From assembly GCF_018614975.1 (NCBI RefSeq), contig NZ_JAGGNR010000036.1, positions 1-64,000 of the forward strand: a stretch of 64,000 nucleotides of DNA, written 5' to 3'. Below, piece by piece: positions 17,265 through 26,072 of this stretch. How positions within the stretch are numbered: the stretch's first letter is position 1; every line of letters begins with the position of its first letter. The position numbers and the translations under genes are program-made. The DNA comes from Paenibacillus polymyxa. GTDB taxonomy: Bacteria; Bacillota; Bacilli; Paenibacillales; Paenibacillaceae. The notes below the pieces were generated by a model. That model saw nothing but the letters and a program-made list of their open reading frames with translations. It searched no databases and had not been told where the DNA came from.

Positions 17265-17781
17265 CCCGTAATGAATAGGATGGATGCATCTTTCCTGTCG
17301 GTTCATCGCGTTCATCACCTGTATACTCGAATCCCAGCTTGATCAAGATGTGACGTGACACTTTATTATCCGGGTGATGTCCGGCAAACAGCGCCTTCAC
17401 GTTCATTTTGTCAAAGGCATAACCAATCACTGCCAGCGCTGCTTCCTGGGCATATCCTTTGCCCCAGTGATCCCTGGTTAGATAAAATCCCAGTTCATAG
17501 CTCTCCTCTTCTGGAGAATACGGACGCAGGCCACAGCAACCGACAAACACCTCCGACTCTTTCTCAAAGAGCGGCCAATATTGCACACCCGCTTCCTTCT
17601 GCCTTTGAATCTCCTGTGTTAATCGCGCCTCTACTTCATCCTCGCTCAGAAATCCCTTGCTGGTAATCCACTTGGTAACCTCATGATCGTCCCACAACGC
17701 AAACGCCAAAGCAAGATCCCCTTCGTTCCAAATCGCACATTCCAGTCTTTCCGTTTCTAATAAGATTGTTCTGTTCATCAT
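17254..17781 (-). CDS. GNAT family N-acetyltransferase, RimJ/RimL-like
   Basis: This 175-residue acetyltransferase opens with LETERLECAIW and has the acetyl-CoA loop region RDHWGKGYAQEAALAVIGYAF and the C-terminal NKVSRHILIKLGFEYTG motif. This is the layout of the RimJ/RimL group, which modifies protein N-termini or small amines. The substrate cannot be told. AGGAGG lies 7 nt before the ATG at 17781. It is monocistronic and convergent with the beta-helix gene. Confidence 0.85.
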   Translation of the reverse strand: MMNRTILLETERLECAIWNEGDLALAFALWDDHEVTKWITSKGFLSEDEVEARLTQEIQRQKEAGVQYWPLFEKESEVFVGCCGLRPYSPEEESYELGFYLTRDHWGKGYAQEAALAVIGYAFDKMNVKALFAGHHPDNKVSRHILIKLGFEYTGDERDEPTGKMHPSYSLREKT

Positions 17782-17956
17782 CGACTAACCTCCTGTATGC
17801 CAACACCAATCTGCGTGCCGCCTATACCTTAAATTAATCGAATGACCACTAAAGTAAACAAACCTGTATAAAGGCGCTGTTAAAGTTTTAAAAGCATCGA
17901 ATACAGATGTAACCGTAGACTAGCCACTTAATTAATATAAATCTATGTATATCCAT

Positions 17957-17998
17957 AAAAAAAGAAGACCCCCGCCGACAAGATGTCCGACAGAGGCC
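17957..17998 (-). terminator. terminator of the 18021 gene
   Basis: A long minus-strand stem (about 14 bp with one bulge; several G-U pairs valid only on the minus strand) is followed by TTCTTTTTTTATGG. It starts just past the stop codon of the 95-residue protein. Confidence 0.85.
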
Positions 17999-18020
17999 AT
18001 TCCATTCCAGTCCACATCAA

Positions 18021-18308
18021 TTACAAATCTGCTACGGCGAATTGAATTGTTCCGGCAGCTGCGCCTCCAAGGTTTGCTAACAAGGCAAACACCAGAACTC
18101 CACCTGCAGAAATGGTAAGACTGCTGTTTACAGGAACAACGTAAGTGACTACTGGTGCATTAACACGTGTGATCACGAGAGATACTGGAAAAGGTCCAAC
18201 GTTGTTCACTGTAGCGCTGGCATTTGTGCCTCCAGCCAAGTTTTCGTAGTAGGACTTGCCTACTCCGGCAGGAAGGTTGTAGTTTTGTATCGGTAAAAGG
18301 ATGGCCAT
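18021..18308 (-). CDS. small beta-rich protein of unknown function
   Basis: A 95-residue protein without signal peptide, cysteine or charged clusters. It has alternating Val/Thr/Ser segments (NASATVNNVGPFPVSLVITRV, then YVVPVNSSLTISAGGV), which looks like a jelly-roll or beta-sandwich. Composition is similar to the two surface-type proteins at 15611-17222, though I see no clear homology to them. AAAAGGAGGTGAT precedes the ATG. The minus strand 32-40 nt upstream reads CATAGAATA, which fits a SigK -10, but no matching -35 is evident. A spore-coat or exosporium role is possible, not shown. Confidence 0.7.
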   Translation of the reverse strand: MAILLPIQNYNLPAGVGKSYYENLAGGTNASATVNNVGPFPVSLVITRVNAPVVTYVVPVNSSLTISAGGVLVFALLANLGGAAAGTIQFAVADL

Positions 18309-18433
18309 TTGATATCACCTCCTTTTTGCTTTGATACGGTATTCTATGCTTGAGATCTATTAAAGCAACGGTGAATTACCAGCGTCATAATGTACAATTT
18401 TGATAGACTTCATAGATTGATAGACAACTGTAC

Positions 18434-18467
18434 ACAAAAAAGCCCCACCGGACCATCCGGTGGAGCC
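18434..18467 (-). terminator. terminator of the AraC-dinB operon
   Basis: On the minus strand GGCTCCACCGGA and TCCGGTGGGGCT pair around TGG, followed by TTTTTTGTG. Confidence 0.9.
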
Positions 18468-18498
18468 AACTAAACTTACTTTCATATTACAGGTTTAA

Positions 18499-18987
18499 TT
18501 ACGCATACAGCATGAAAAAGTTCAGTTCATGGCCCTGCTGCTTGAGATAGTTATACAGCTGCGAACGGTGATGGAACACATGCGTTACCGTTTCAATCTG
18601 CCATTGAACCTGCAAGTGACCATGTTCCATATAAAAAGCTTTCGTTGAACGATTCAAAAAGTCATCTTCGCTCAATCCCGTGATATAGGCTTTGTAGGAT
18701 TCGAAATTACTCCATAATGTTGCTTCAAGCTTCTCGATATCCTCAATCCCCGACAGGCTATTCTCTACCAGCCCAACCTCAGCTTCACCTTTTTCCTGCA
18801 TAATGGCAAGATCAGATGCGGTAATCTGGATAAAATGATGCACTAGCTCCACCAATGAACGCATATTCTCCTGTGGACGATACGACCAATCCTCCGAACG
18901 GATCAAGCGAATTAACGAAGCCCCCGTCCGTACGCCTGTTTCCAATTCATTTAACAAGTGATCCCGAATCTGTAATGTTCCATTCAT
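18499..18987 (-). CDS. DinB-like metal-binding protein
   Basis: This 162-residue protein of the DinB/YfiT four-helix-bundle superfamily has the three predicted metal ligands in LVHHFIQ (about residue 50) and THVFHHRSQL (about residues 134-138). Members of this family bind divalent metal and often act as thiol transferases or have unknown roles. AAGGGAGA precedes the ATG. It starts 27 nt after the stop of the upstream AraC gene and shares its terminator, so the two form an operon and the regulator may control it. Confidence 0.85.
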   Translation of the reverse strand: MNGTLQIRDHLLNELETGVRTGASLIRLIRSEDWSYRPQENMRSLVELVHHFIQITASDLAIMQEKGEAEVGLVENSLSGIEDIEKLEATLWSNFESYKAYITGLSEDDFLNRSTKAFYMEHGHLQVQWQIETVTHVFHHRSQLYNYLKQQGHELNFFMLYA

Positions 18988-19014
18988 ATATGATGTCTCC
19001 CTTATCTTTTATTC

Positions 19015-19950
19015 TCACGACTTCAGTATAACCGAAGGTGCTACAGATCTATTGTACAAATCGGACAACATCCTGCCATGCTCCCTGGCTGCCGTCAACG
19101 GAGTCTCTCCATAAAACTTGCGAAATTGCCGAATCAGATGGGCTTGGTCAAAAAATCCATGATTCTGGGCAAGCATTGCCCAGTCTGCCGTGTTCCCTTG
19201 ATGAATATCACTCAGCACACGATGAAAACGAACCACCTCACTGAATCGCTTGGGGCTGATTCCGACCCACTCCGAGAATTTTCGATGCAGCTGCCGCTCA
19301 CTGATCACTTCACGCATCGCCAGCTCTTGGACACTCATACGTCCCCCATCTATAAAGATGCGGTGCAGCACGTTTTTCATCACATTGTTCTCCGATGTGC
19401 TTGCCTGCACGCGCAACGGACTCAAGTACGCATTCATAACCTCTACTCGCTCTGCAAAATAATTCGTTTCGGCCATCCGTTCCTGAAGCTCATTCAGCTT
19501 ATCCGGCCAACATTCCTGAAGGGGAATTCTCTTATCCGTAAACCACTCCAGAGGCATACCATGGAAGACATGCGCTCCACCCGGAAAGAATCGGACACCA
19601 AAGGTGTAGTCTCCAGCAGACGAACCATCATCGGATGGCTCAGGTACAGCGAATGGCTGTGTATAATTGCCACAGTAAGCATAGGAGTACTCTGAACAGA
19701 CTGGGTCGTATGTAATCAGCATGTCCGTGCAACCATCTGGCAATACCCGGGCAGGCACAGTCGTCACCGATGGCTCTCGATCTTCTCCCGAAGCAACATC
19801 TGCATGTGTGTTCGGAAGAGATCCTGATTCCCAATAACAGGCCACATAAGCCATCAGACCGGTAGCAGGTATTTTCTCAACATAATAACTGTTAGGGTAC
19901 GTTCCATTCATTTGAATAGGTTTAAACAACGGGTGCAAGCTGTGATCCAC
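19015..19950 (-). CDS. AraC family transcriptional regulator with DUF6597-like N-terminus
   Basis: A 311-residue regulator. The N-terminal half has the ACYWES and LPDGCTDMLITYD pattern of the DUF6597 type of sensing domain. The C-terminal 100 residues hold the AraC DNA-binding domain (SERQLHRKFSEWVGISPKRFSEVVRF, then a second HTH ending FRKFYGETPL). It is upstream of the DinB gene in the same operon. An RNA element (copy 2 of the repeat at 15388) ends about 85 nt upstream of its start on the same strand. The effector is unknown. Confidence 0.85.
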   Translation of the reverse strand: MDHSLHPLFKPIQMNGTYPNSYYVEKIPATGLMAYVACYWESGSLPNTHADVASGEDREPSVTTVPARVLPDGCTDMLITYDPVCSEYSYAYCGNYTQPFAVPEPSDDGSSAGDYTFGVRFFPGGAHVFHGMPLEWFTDKRIPLQECWPDKLNELQERMAETNYFAERVEVMNAYLSPLRVQASTSENNVMKNVLHRIFIDGGRMSVQELAMREVISERQLHRKFSEWVGISPKRFSEVVRFHRVLSDIHQGNTADWAMLAQNHGFFDQAHLIRQFRKFYGETPLTAAREHGRMLSDLYNRSVAPSVILKS

Positions 19951-20033
19951 AATTCCATCCTCCGGTCACTAGAGTTGATTACACATTATTGTATTCATAT
20001 ATCATACCACCAACCGAAGAAATGAAGAAAAAA

Positions 20034-20140
20034 AGTGCCCTACCGGAGGACAATCCGATAGGGCCAGTCACACATCTATTTAACACGAGAAGGGGTTTAC
20101 AAGACTTATCTTACCTTCCCAACCTTAATGAAAACTGAAA
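20034..20140 (-). ncRNA. terminator-ended conserved RNA element, copy 2
   Basis: This is the second copy of the element at 15388-15492. The 39-nt core (20103 down to 20065) is identical; upstream sequence from TTTCAG through CATTAAGGT is partly conserved. The terminator stem here is GCCCTATCGGA / TCCGGTAGGGC, with a U-G pair valid only on the minus strand, followed by ACTTTTTTTC. It begins about 50 nt after the stop of the AraC gene at 20192, so it may be made from that transcript's 3' end, from its own promoter, or serve as a leader of the AraC-dinB operon downstream. Confidence 0.65.
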
Positions 20141-20191
20141 TTGGGATGAATAACAGATCAAAATTCAAAATGAATAACCGCATTCAGACTT

Positions 20192-21058
20192 TCAATTCAG
20201 TCCGTGCAGTTTGCGAAAACGCTCTGGACTCATGCCTGTATGCCTTTTGAACATCGCACAGAAATAACTGGCATTCTCGTAACCCACCCGATCAGCAACT
20301 TCATATATTCGGAGCTCTCTCTCACTGAACATGAGTTGTTTGCTTCGATTGATCCGTTCCTGGTTCACGTAAAATACAGGTCTGGTATGGAGCGCCTTCT
20401 GAAACAGCCTGCACAAATATTGGGGAGATACCACAGCCACATCGGCCAGTTCCTTCAGCGAAAGTGAACGATCCAGATGCTCAGCGATATAACGGAACAC
20501 AGGCTTCAAACGCTCCAGTTCATCATTATAATTGGCGGATGCGATGAGCAGTGGCTTCAGATCCAGCAGCAGGGCATATAATTGTTTGGAGCATTCAACA
20601 TCGTAATCTGCGTAATCCGTAGTATCCCCATTTTCTCCTCTAACCAGAAGTTGCTCCAGGCCACGCAGCAGCGTGGCTGTCCTGAGTCTGCATACGCGTG
20701 AACCGGTTATCCCCGCATAAGATAATAACTGGCTGGCCTCTCTCCCCTGAAACGAGACCCAAGCCAGCTCCCAGCGGTCACTAATGGGCATATATCGATG
20801 CGGCACATCGGGATACAGAAAGAAAACGTCACCCGGTCCGACGATATACTCGTCTTCTTGTATAATCAGCCTCCCCTGACCATGAATAATCTGGTGGATC
20901 TGATAATCCGGGAATCCCTCTGGACGCTCGGTTTCATATTGGTGTTCCCAGTAACCCACCGTGGTCATATAGATCGGCAGGCGAGCAGCTTCTTCTGTTT
21001 TACCAAAAAAAATCCGGGTATCCATCCCGTACACCACTTTCTCCATCGTTAGTTTCAT
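20192..21058 (-). CDS. AraC family regulator with cupin sensor, divergent from lacZ
   Basis: A 288-residue regulator. The N-terminal cupin (about residues 45-100, IHGQGRLIIQEDEYIVGPGDVFFL) is of the AraC sugar-binding type. The C-terminal AraC DNA-binding domain runs from about 185 to 285 (SLSLKELADVAVVSPQYLCRLFQ, then YEVADRVGYENASYFCAMFKRHTGMSPERFR). It is divergent from the beta-galactosidase, with 93 nt between the starts, and probably controls it in response to a galactoside. No convincing Shine-Dalgarno site is seen at 21058 or at the in-frame ATG at 21046, so the exact start is open. Confidence 0.88.
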   Translation of the reverse strand: MKLTMEKVVYGMDTRIFFGKTEEAARLPIYMTTVGYWEHQYETERPEGFPDYQIHQIIHGQGRLIIQEDEYIVGPGDVFFLYPDVPHRYMPISDRWELAWVSFQGREASQLLSYAGITGSRVCRLRTATLLRGLEQLLVRGENGDTTDYADYDVECSKQLYALLLDLKPLLIASANYNDELERLKPVFRYIAEHLDRSLSLKELADVAVVSPQYLCRLFQKALHTRPVFYVNQERINRSKQLMFSERELRIYEVADRVGYENASYFCAMFKRHTGMSPERFRKLHGLN

Positions 21059-21151
21059 ATTGTGATATATATGGGCAATATTCTTTATTCTCTAAGTCAT
21101 CATTCAATTCTATAATGACAATATTATAACATTTCAGAAGGAGTTGCTGTT
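21059..21151. promoter_or_regulatory. divergent araC/lacZ control region
   Basis: CAATATT occurs as direct repeats at 21076-21082 and 21119-21125. A plus-strand -10-like TATAAT lies at 21111-21116. AGAAGGAG at 21135-21142 is the lacZ ribosome-binding site. Direct repeats fit AraC-type binding but are short. Confidence 0.4.
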
Positions 21152-24100
21152 ATGCGAAAGAAACTGGTACACACCCCTCCGGCAAATGGATACCCGGAAT
21201 GGAACAATAATCCCGAGACTTTTCAAGTAAACCGTCTACCCGCACATGCGTCTATGGTAGCGTTTCCATCTGTAGCAGAAGCGTTATCCAATGATTCCAG
21301 CGCATCGCCATGGTACGAATCACTGAATGGTCAATGGAAGTTTGCCTTTGCGGAGACTCCAGAGCAACGGATTACATCCTTTTATGAGAACAATTATGAT
21401 GCCCGTGACTGGGACGAGATCGCCGTTCCTTCCAACTGGCAGTTGCAAGGTTATGATTATCCCCAATATACAAATATGACGTATCCGTGGGTCGAGCGTG
21501 AGCCAGAACTGAAGCCACCATTTGCACCAACAACCTATAATCCTGTGGGTTCATATATCCGTACGTTTACGGTTCCGGCAGACTGGAAAGACCGTCCTGT
21601 CCTGCTGCACTTTGAGGGTGTTGAATCCGCCTTTTATGTATGGGTGAACGGGGAGCTCGTCGGTTATAGTGAAGACACGTTCACGCCCGCAGAATTCGAT
21701 ATCACTCCGTATCTAACGGAAGGTGAGAACAAGCTGGCTGTGGAGGTATATCGCTGGTGTGATGCAAGCTGGCTGGAGAATCAGGATTTCTGGCGGTTAA
21801 GCGGAATCTTCCGTGGTGTATACCTGCATTCACCTTCACCGGTTCAGATCGCCGATTTCTTTGTTCGCACTGAACTGGATGACGCGTACCAGGATGCGGA
21901 GCTACTGCTGGATTTGAAGTTATTTAATCATAATGCCGCGCAGACTACTGCCGGATTGTCCGTTCAGGCGCAGCTTTATGATGCACAGCAGCAGACTGTA
22001 CTGAAGCAACCCCTTACTGCGGCCATTACTTTCCAGGGTGAAGATGAACTTTCGTTCAAATTGTCAACAGAGGTTATTCAACCGCTCTTATGGAGCGCCG
22101 AGTTCCCTCATCTGTATACACTTGTGCTGTCCATTCAGAATGAATCCGGCGAAACGTTAGAGGCTGTTCGCAGCCGGATCGGATTCCGCAAGTTTGAACT
22201 GAAAGACGGCCTGATGCAAATCAATGGCAAACGCATTGTATTCAAAGGCGTGAATCGTCATGAATTTTCCCCGGATACCGGTCGAGCCATCGGGCGGGAA
22301 GACATGATCCGTGACATCGAGCTGATGAAGTCCTATAACGTTAACGCCGTGCGTACATCCCATTATCCGAATCAGTCACTCTGGTACGAGCTGTGTGATG
22401 AGTATGGCCTCTATGTCATTGATGAAACGAATCTGGAGACTCACGGCACATGGTACTATGGGCAAAAGGAAATGAATGAGAACAATATTCCCGCGAGCAA
22501 GCCGGAATGGCGTAACAACGTCATCGATCGCTGTAACTCGATGTTCCAGCGGGACAAAAACCATCCGTCCGTTATTATCTGGTCTCTGGGTAACGAGTCC
22601 TTTGGCGGCGATAACTTCATCGCCATGTACGATTATCTGAAACAAGTCGATCCAACCCGTCTCGTTCATTATGAAGGGACTTTCCATTATCGCCCTTCTG
22701 ATTCGGCAAGCGATATTGAATCGACAATGTATATCAGCCCACAAGATGTGGAGCAATATGCGCGCATGAAGGGTCCGAAGAAACCTTATATTATCTGCGA
22801 ATACAGCCATGCCATGGGTAACTCTTGCGGCGGCCTGCATCTGTATTGGGATTTGTTCGATAAATATGATATGTTGCAGGGTGCATTCATCTGGGACTGG
22901 GTCGATCAGTCCATTCGTACCACTACGGCAGACGGTGTAGAATATTTTGCTTATGGCGGCGATTTCGGTGAATCCCCTCATGATGGCAATTTCTGCGGAA
23001 ACGGACTGATTCTGGCCGATAAGACGGTTACACCGAAGCTGGAAGAAGTGAAGAAGTGTTATCAGAACGTTCGTATGGAAGCTATTGATATCAAAGACGG
23101 CCTGCTGCGCATCCGAAATCAGTTCCTCTTCACGGATCTGAGCGAATATTCGCTCGTATGGACAGTAACACACGATGGTGTATCCGTAGAGAACGGCACG
23201 TTGGATATCGCGGTACCTCCTGGCGAATCGGTTGAAGTCCCCATCCCATATACGCCATCGTCCGATCTGTTCTACGAAGCGGTGCTGACTGTATCTCTGG
23301 TTACGAAAGTCGCAACCAAATGGGCAGGAGTAGGTCATGAGATTGCCTGGGATCAGTTCTTGGTATCTCCGCGATTGCGTCCAATCCAACCGGTACATCA
23401 AGGACAAGGCAATTCGCCACAGGTACAGGAGCTGCAAGATGAACTTAGCGTAGCTACAGGACAAGTCACGTTGAGCTTTAACCCGGCTACTGGCGCATTG
23501 ACGTCTTATCAGATCAACAATCAGGAGCAATTGCTCGCACCTGTCCGGCCGAATTTCTGGCGAGCCATGACAGACAACGATATGGGGAACCGCCTGAATG
23601 AGCGTTCTGCCTTCTGGAGAGATGCTCATGCAACCAGCAGATTAATTCGCTTCGAGCACCATGCAGACGAACAAGGTATTCTCGTGACGACCGATTATAC
23701 GTGGGATCAACATCCGGGATGTACACTGTCCATCACATACCGAATTGATGCGGATGGTGTATTGGAAATCAGTCAAACCCTTATTCCAGGCGAAGGCCTA
23801 CCCGATCTTCCGGAATTCGGTATGCTGCTGCAACTGAATAACCGCTTGGATACGATATCCTGGTACGGCAGAGGGCCGCACGACAACTACGCAGACCGCC
23901 TGACCAGTGCACGATTGGGATATTACACAGGTGCGGTTCGTGATCAATTCGTTCCATATCTGAAACCACAAGAGTGCGGCAACAAAACCGATGTGCGTTA
24001 CGCTAAAATTACATCAACGGATGGTCGAACTGGTCTGCACGTTGAAGCCACCATACCATTTGAAATCAATGCGTTGCCGTGGACACCGGAGGAACTGGAA

Positions 24101-24271
24101 GCAAACGACCATGTGTACAAATTGCCTCAAAGCACACAGACTGTCACACGTATCAATTACAAACAAATGGGTGTCGGCGGAGATGACAGCTGGGGCGCAC
24201 GTACCCACGCTGAATACACCTTGCCAGCCAACCGAGCGTATCACTTCACCTTTACGGTAAGACCTGTATAA
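21152..24271 (+). CDS. lacZ: beta-galactosidase, glycoside hydrolase family 2
   Basis: This 1039-residue LacZ-type enzyme hydrolyses terminal beta-galactosides such as lactose. Domain order is the E. coli one: jelly-roll sugar-binding domain, Ig-like domain, TIM barrel with acid/base Glu482 (WSLGNES) and nucleophile Glu550 (CEYSHAMGNS), a second Ig-like domain, and the C-terminal beta-supersandwich (ending near WGARTHAEYTL). The length is close to that of E. coli LacZ (1023). No signal peptide is present, so it is cytosolic. It has no lactose permease beside it; the divergent AraC regulator is its probable control. Confidence 0.97.
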   Translation: MRKKLVHTPPANGYPEWNNNPETFQVNRLPAHASMVAFPSVAEALSNDSSASPWYESLNGQWKFAFAETPEQRITSFYENNYDARDWDEIAVPSNWQLQGYDYPQYTNMTYPWVEREPELKPPFAPTTYNPVGSYIRTFTVPADWKDRPVLLHFEGVESAFYVWVNGELVGYSEDTFTPAEFDITPYLTEGENKLAVEVYRWCDASWLENQDFWRLSGIFRGVYLHSPSPVQIADFFVRTELDDAYQDAELLLDLKLFNHNAAQTTAGLSVQAQLYDAQQQTVLKQPLTAAITFQGEDELSFKLSTEVIQPLLWSAEFPHLYTLVLSIQNESGETLEAVRSRIGFRKFELKDGLMQINGKRIVFKGVNRHEFSPDTGRAIGREDMIRDIELMKSYNVNAVRTSHYPNQSLWYELCDEYGLYVIDETNLETHGTWYYGQKEMNENNIPASKPEWRNNVIDRCNSMFQRDKNHPSVIIWSLGNESFGGDNFIAMYDYLKQVDPTRLVHYEGTFHYRPSDSASDIESTMYISPQDVEQYARMKGPKKPYIICEYSHAMGNSCGGLHLYWDLFDKYDMLQGAFIWDWVDQSIRTTTADGVEYFAYGGDFGESPHDGNFCGNGLILADKTVTPKLEEVKKCYQNVRMEAIDIKDGLLRIRNQFLFTDLSEYSLVWTVTHDGVSVENGTLDIAVPPGESVEVPIPYTPSSDLFYEAVLTVSLVTKVATKWAGVGHEIAWDQFLVSPRLRPIQPVHQGQGNSPQVQELQDELSVATGQVTLSFNPATGALTSYQINNQEQLLAPVRPNFWRAMTDNDMGNRLNERSAFWRDAHATSRLIRFEHHADEQGILVTTDYTWDQHPGCTLSITYRIDADGVLEISQTLIPGEGLPDLPEFGMLLQLNNRLDTISWYGRGPHDNYADRLTSARLGYYTGAVRDQFVPYLKPQECGNKTDVRYAKITSTDGRTGLHVEATIPFEINALPWTPEELEANDHVYKLPQSTQTVTRINYKQMGVGGDDSWGARTHAEYTLPANRAYHFTFTVRPV

Positions 24272-24280
24272 CATCAAGCA

Positions 24281-24315
24281 AGCACTGCCGGCATACTGCC
24301 AGCAGTGCTTTTTTT
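24281..24315 (+). terminator. terminator of lacZ
   Basis: AGCACTGC and GCAGTGCT pair, with an inner GGCA/TGCC stem, followed by seven T residues. Confidence 0.9.
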
Positions 24316-24365
24316 GTTCGGACAGTGAGTATTGGGAGTTTGAACTTTTTTATGGGAACATTATA

Positions 24366-25154
24366 ATGAATGAGGTGCAAGAAAGATTTTTACCAAATAT
24401 TACGCTATTAAGAGGTGAGAATTTGCAATACCTATTTACCGCTCTTTTCATTCTTGGATTTATTTCTTTCTTGGTATCTGTTGTTCTGATGATCTTATCT
24501 ATTCGCAAAGGTAATAGGTTGCCGATCAGATTTATTTTTCTAACGACGGCCTTTTTTGCGATTGCTTCAATAGGTTTATATGGGATGCTGAATTTATCTT
24601 CGAACTCTACTCAGTCTGAAGTAGATCAGGCGGTGGAACACGAATCAAGTGACGCTACAACAGAAAAAAATCCGGCAACTTCACCCCAAATTAAATTGTC
24701 TGGCTTCCACATGACTACCGATGAATTCAAAAACAAGTTTAATGGTGCCGTTGGCAAATACCGACTGAATGGTTTGAGTATTACCCGCTTGAATGTGAAA
24801 GACTCTTCTGAGCAGGGTACTGGTACTTTCGAGTATGTATTCAATGATGAATTGCGTTTGGTTGGTGTAGTGAATGCGGATGAGAGCGTACAGGAAATCA
24901 GGTTATATGGAACTGGTGATACGCGTAAACCAACAGGTGGAATTTTTTTAACTGCTATCGCTACACTCATTCTCACAACCAATAGTGAGTACACGTATAA
25001 CGATGCACAAGATGTCATCCAGGATATCGGTCTATTGGATCGCGATGTGAATCAGTCTGATTTTGATGAGGCGACAGTTCGAAATGAATTGGAATATCGC
25101 TTCAACATTCAAGATTATGGTCACTCCACTTTTGAAATAACTGTTGCGAAATAA
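24366..25154 (+). CDS. membrane protein of unknown function
   Basis: A 262-residue protein with two N-terminal transmembrane helices (about residues 22-46 and 55-76), then an acidic Ser/Thr-rich linker, and an exported alpha/beta domain from about 108 (IKLSGFHMTTDEFKNKFN) to the end. I do not recognise the family. The start has only a poor GGGA site, and it lies 50 nt after the lacZ terminator. The following minus-strand terminator at 25168-25197 overlaps its 3' flank, so the two transcription units converge. Confidence 0.7.
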   Translation: MNEVQERFLPNITLLRGENLQYLFTALFILGFISFLVSVVLMILSIRKGNRLPIRFIFLTTAFFAIASIGLYGMLNLSSNSTQSEVDQAVEHESSDATTEKNPATSPQIKLSGFHMTTDEFKNKFNGAVGKYRLNGLSITRLNVKDSSEQGTGTFEYVFNDELRLVGVVNADESVQEIRLYGTGDTRKPTGGIFLTAIATLILTTNSEYTYNDAQDVIQDIGLLDRDVNQSDFDEATVRNELEYRFNIQDYGHSTFEITVAK

Positions 25155-25167
25155 GATGCGATTGTGC

Positions 25168-25197
25168 AAAAAGGCCGCTCCATGAAGGAACGGCCTA
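25168..25197 (-). terminator. terminator of the 25784-25264 operon
   Basis: On the minus strand AGGCCGTTCC and GGAGCGGCCT pair (one U-G pair valid only on this strand) around TTCAT, followed by TTTTTGC. It serves the lipoprotein and small-protein genes upstream. Confidence 0.85.
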
Positions 25198-25263
25198 ACC
25201 TGTGGTATGTACTTTTTTTGGATAATTTAGTAGTCACAGTCTCTGATCTAACATTTTCCTATT

Positions 25264-25410
25264 TTATTGATTAGTAAGCCAAAAAATTAAAGTAATCACT
25301 ATACAAAAAAGCGATACAGGGTACAGTATCCATTTACTGATCTTATCTTTGTAAGTGACAATCCAACAAACAATGCATACCCAGGCGATTAATAGTTGCC
25401 ATAAGTCCAA
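25264..25410 (-). CDS. 48-residue two-helix membrane protein with TTG start
   Basis: Reading from a TTG at 25410, the frame gives 48 residues with two hydrophobic helices (about 4-20 and 29-46) separated by the basic turn YKDKISKW. GGGAGG lies 9 nt before the TTG. It begins 26 nt after the stop of the lipoprotein gene and both precede one terminator, so it is the second gene of that operon. Too short and too unconserved for me to assign a function; the Shine-Dalgarno spacing and membrane pattern are the main support. Confidence 0.5.
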   Translation of the reverse strand: MDLWQLLIAWVCIVCWIVTYKDKISKWILYPVSLFCIVITLIFWLTNQ

Positions 25411-25436
25411 TGATGAATACCTCCCGCATGCGAGAG

Positions 25437-25784
25437 TTACTCAAAAGTTACAATCTCGCTCTGATTGTTCCAACTCATTTTAAAGGTAATTGGATCTTTC
25501 GTATTCTCCGCCTCAGTAGCCGTTCCCGACATGCTGAACGGGACCTCTTGTTCTTCCAGCGCTTTCCCCTGCTGGTCTATATTATTGCCGGTAAGGTCAA
25601 ACACAAAATCCTTTATGTGCGTTTCATCACCAATGTAGGTAATACTATAGCTCCCTGTAGATCTCTGAAGCGATACATCCCAGTGATCGCTCTTTCCGTG
25701 TATAATATCATCCGCACCACAAGCTGACAAAATAGATAAAAGTACTATAATACAAAGAATCATTGGCAATTTAAATAATTTCAT
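25437..25784 (-). CDS. small lipoprotein of unknown function
   Basis: A 115-residue lipoprotein with a signal peptide ending in LSILSAC (Cys22 lipidated). The mature domain is about 90 residues, polar, with beta-strand patterns (HWDVSLQRSTGSYSITYIGD, ITFKMSWNNQSEIVTFE). I do not recognise the family. AAAGGAGG precedes the ATG. It shares an operon with the 48-residue membrane protein downstream. Confidence 0.75.
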   Translation of the reverse strand: MKLFKLPMILCIIVLLSILSACGADDIIHGKSDHWDVSLQRSTGSYSITYIGDETHIKDFVFDLTGNNIDQQGKALEEQEVPFSMSGTATEAENTKDPITFKMSWNNQSEIVTFE

Positions 25785-26072
25785 AAAATTCCTCCTTTTT
25801 CACTTTATATTGCGGGAAAATCGTCCGCAAAAAAATACCTAATTCGTGCTGAAGGCTAAACTCATTATACACCTCAATCTTCTGAGCAGTTATGTATTCA
25901 AAAAATTCCTCAAGATGCTTACACGGGTAGTTTTGCAGAATATAATGGAGGGATTTTTTGTGGATTAGTAGAATATCTCATGTGGGGTTAACAATCCATA
26001 AGAAACAACCCAAGCTGAAATGTGCTAAAACTGTTAATGTAAATATCCCTCATGAACAAAGGAGAACTGAAA
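25785..26072. other. intergenic region before the DHFR-like gene
   Basis: About 290 nt with divergent promoters expected. A small inverted repeat TTGCGG/CCGCAA sits at 25810-25830. I see nothing else that I can name. Confidence 0.4.

Noticed and set aside
18021..18308. Endospore appendage (Ena) subunit
   Set aside because: The beta-rich look is suggestive, but the N-terminal cysteines that link Ena subunits are absent and no family motif is clear.
22376..23629. 417-residue ORF on the minus strand inside lacZ
   Set aside because: It is an antisense frame of a highly conserved GH2 gene with no ribosome site and no recognisable domain.
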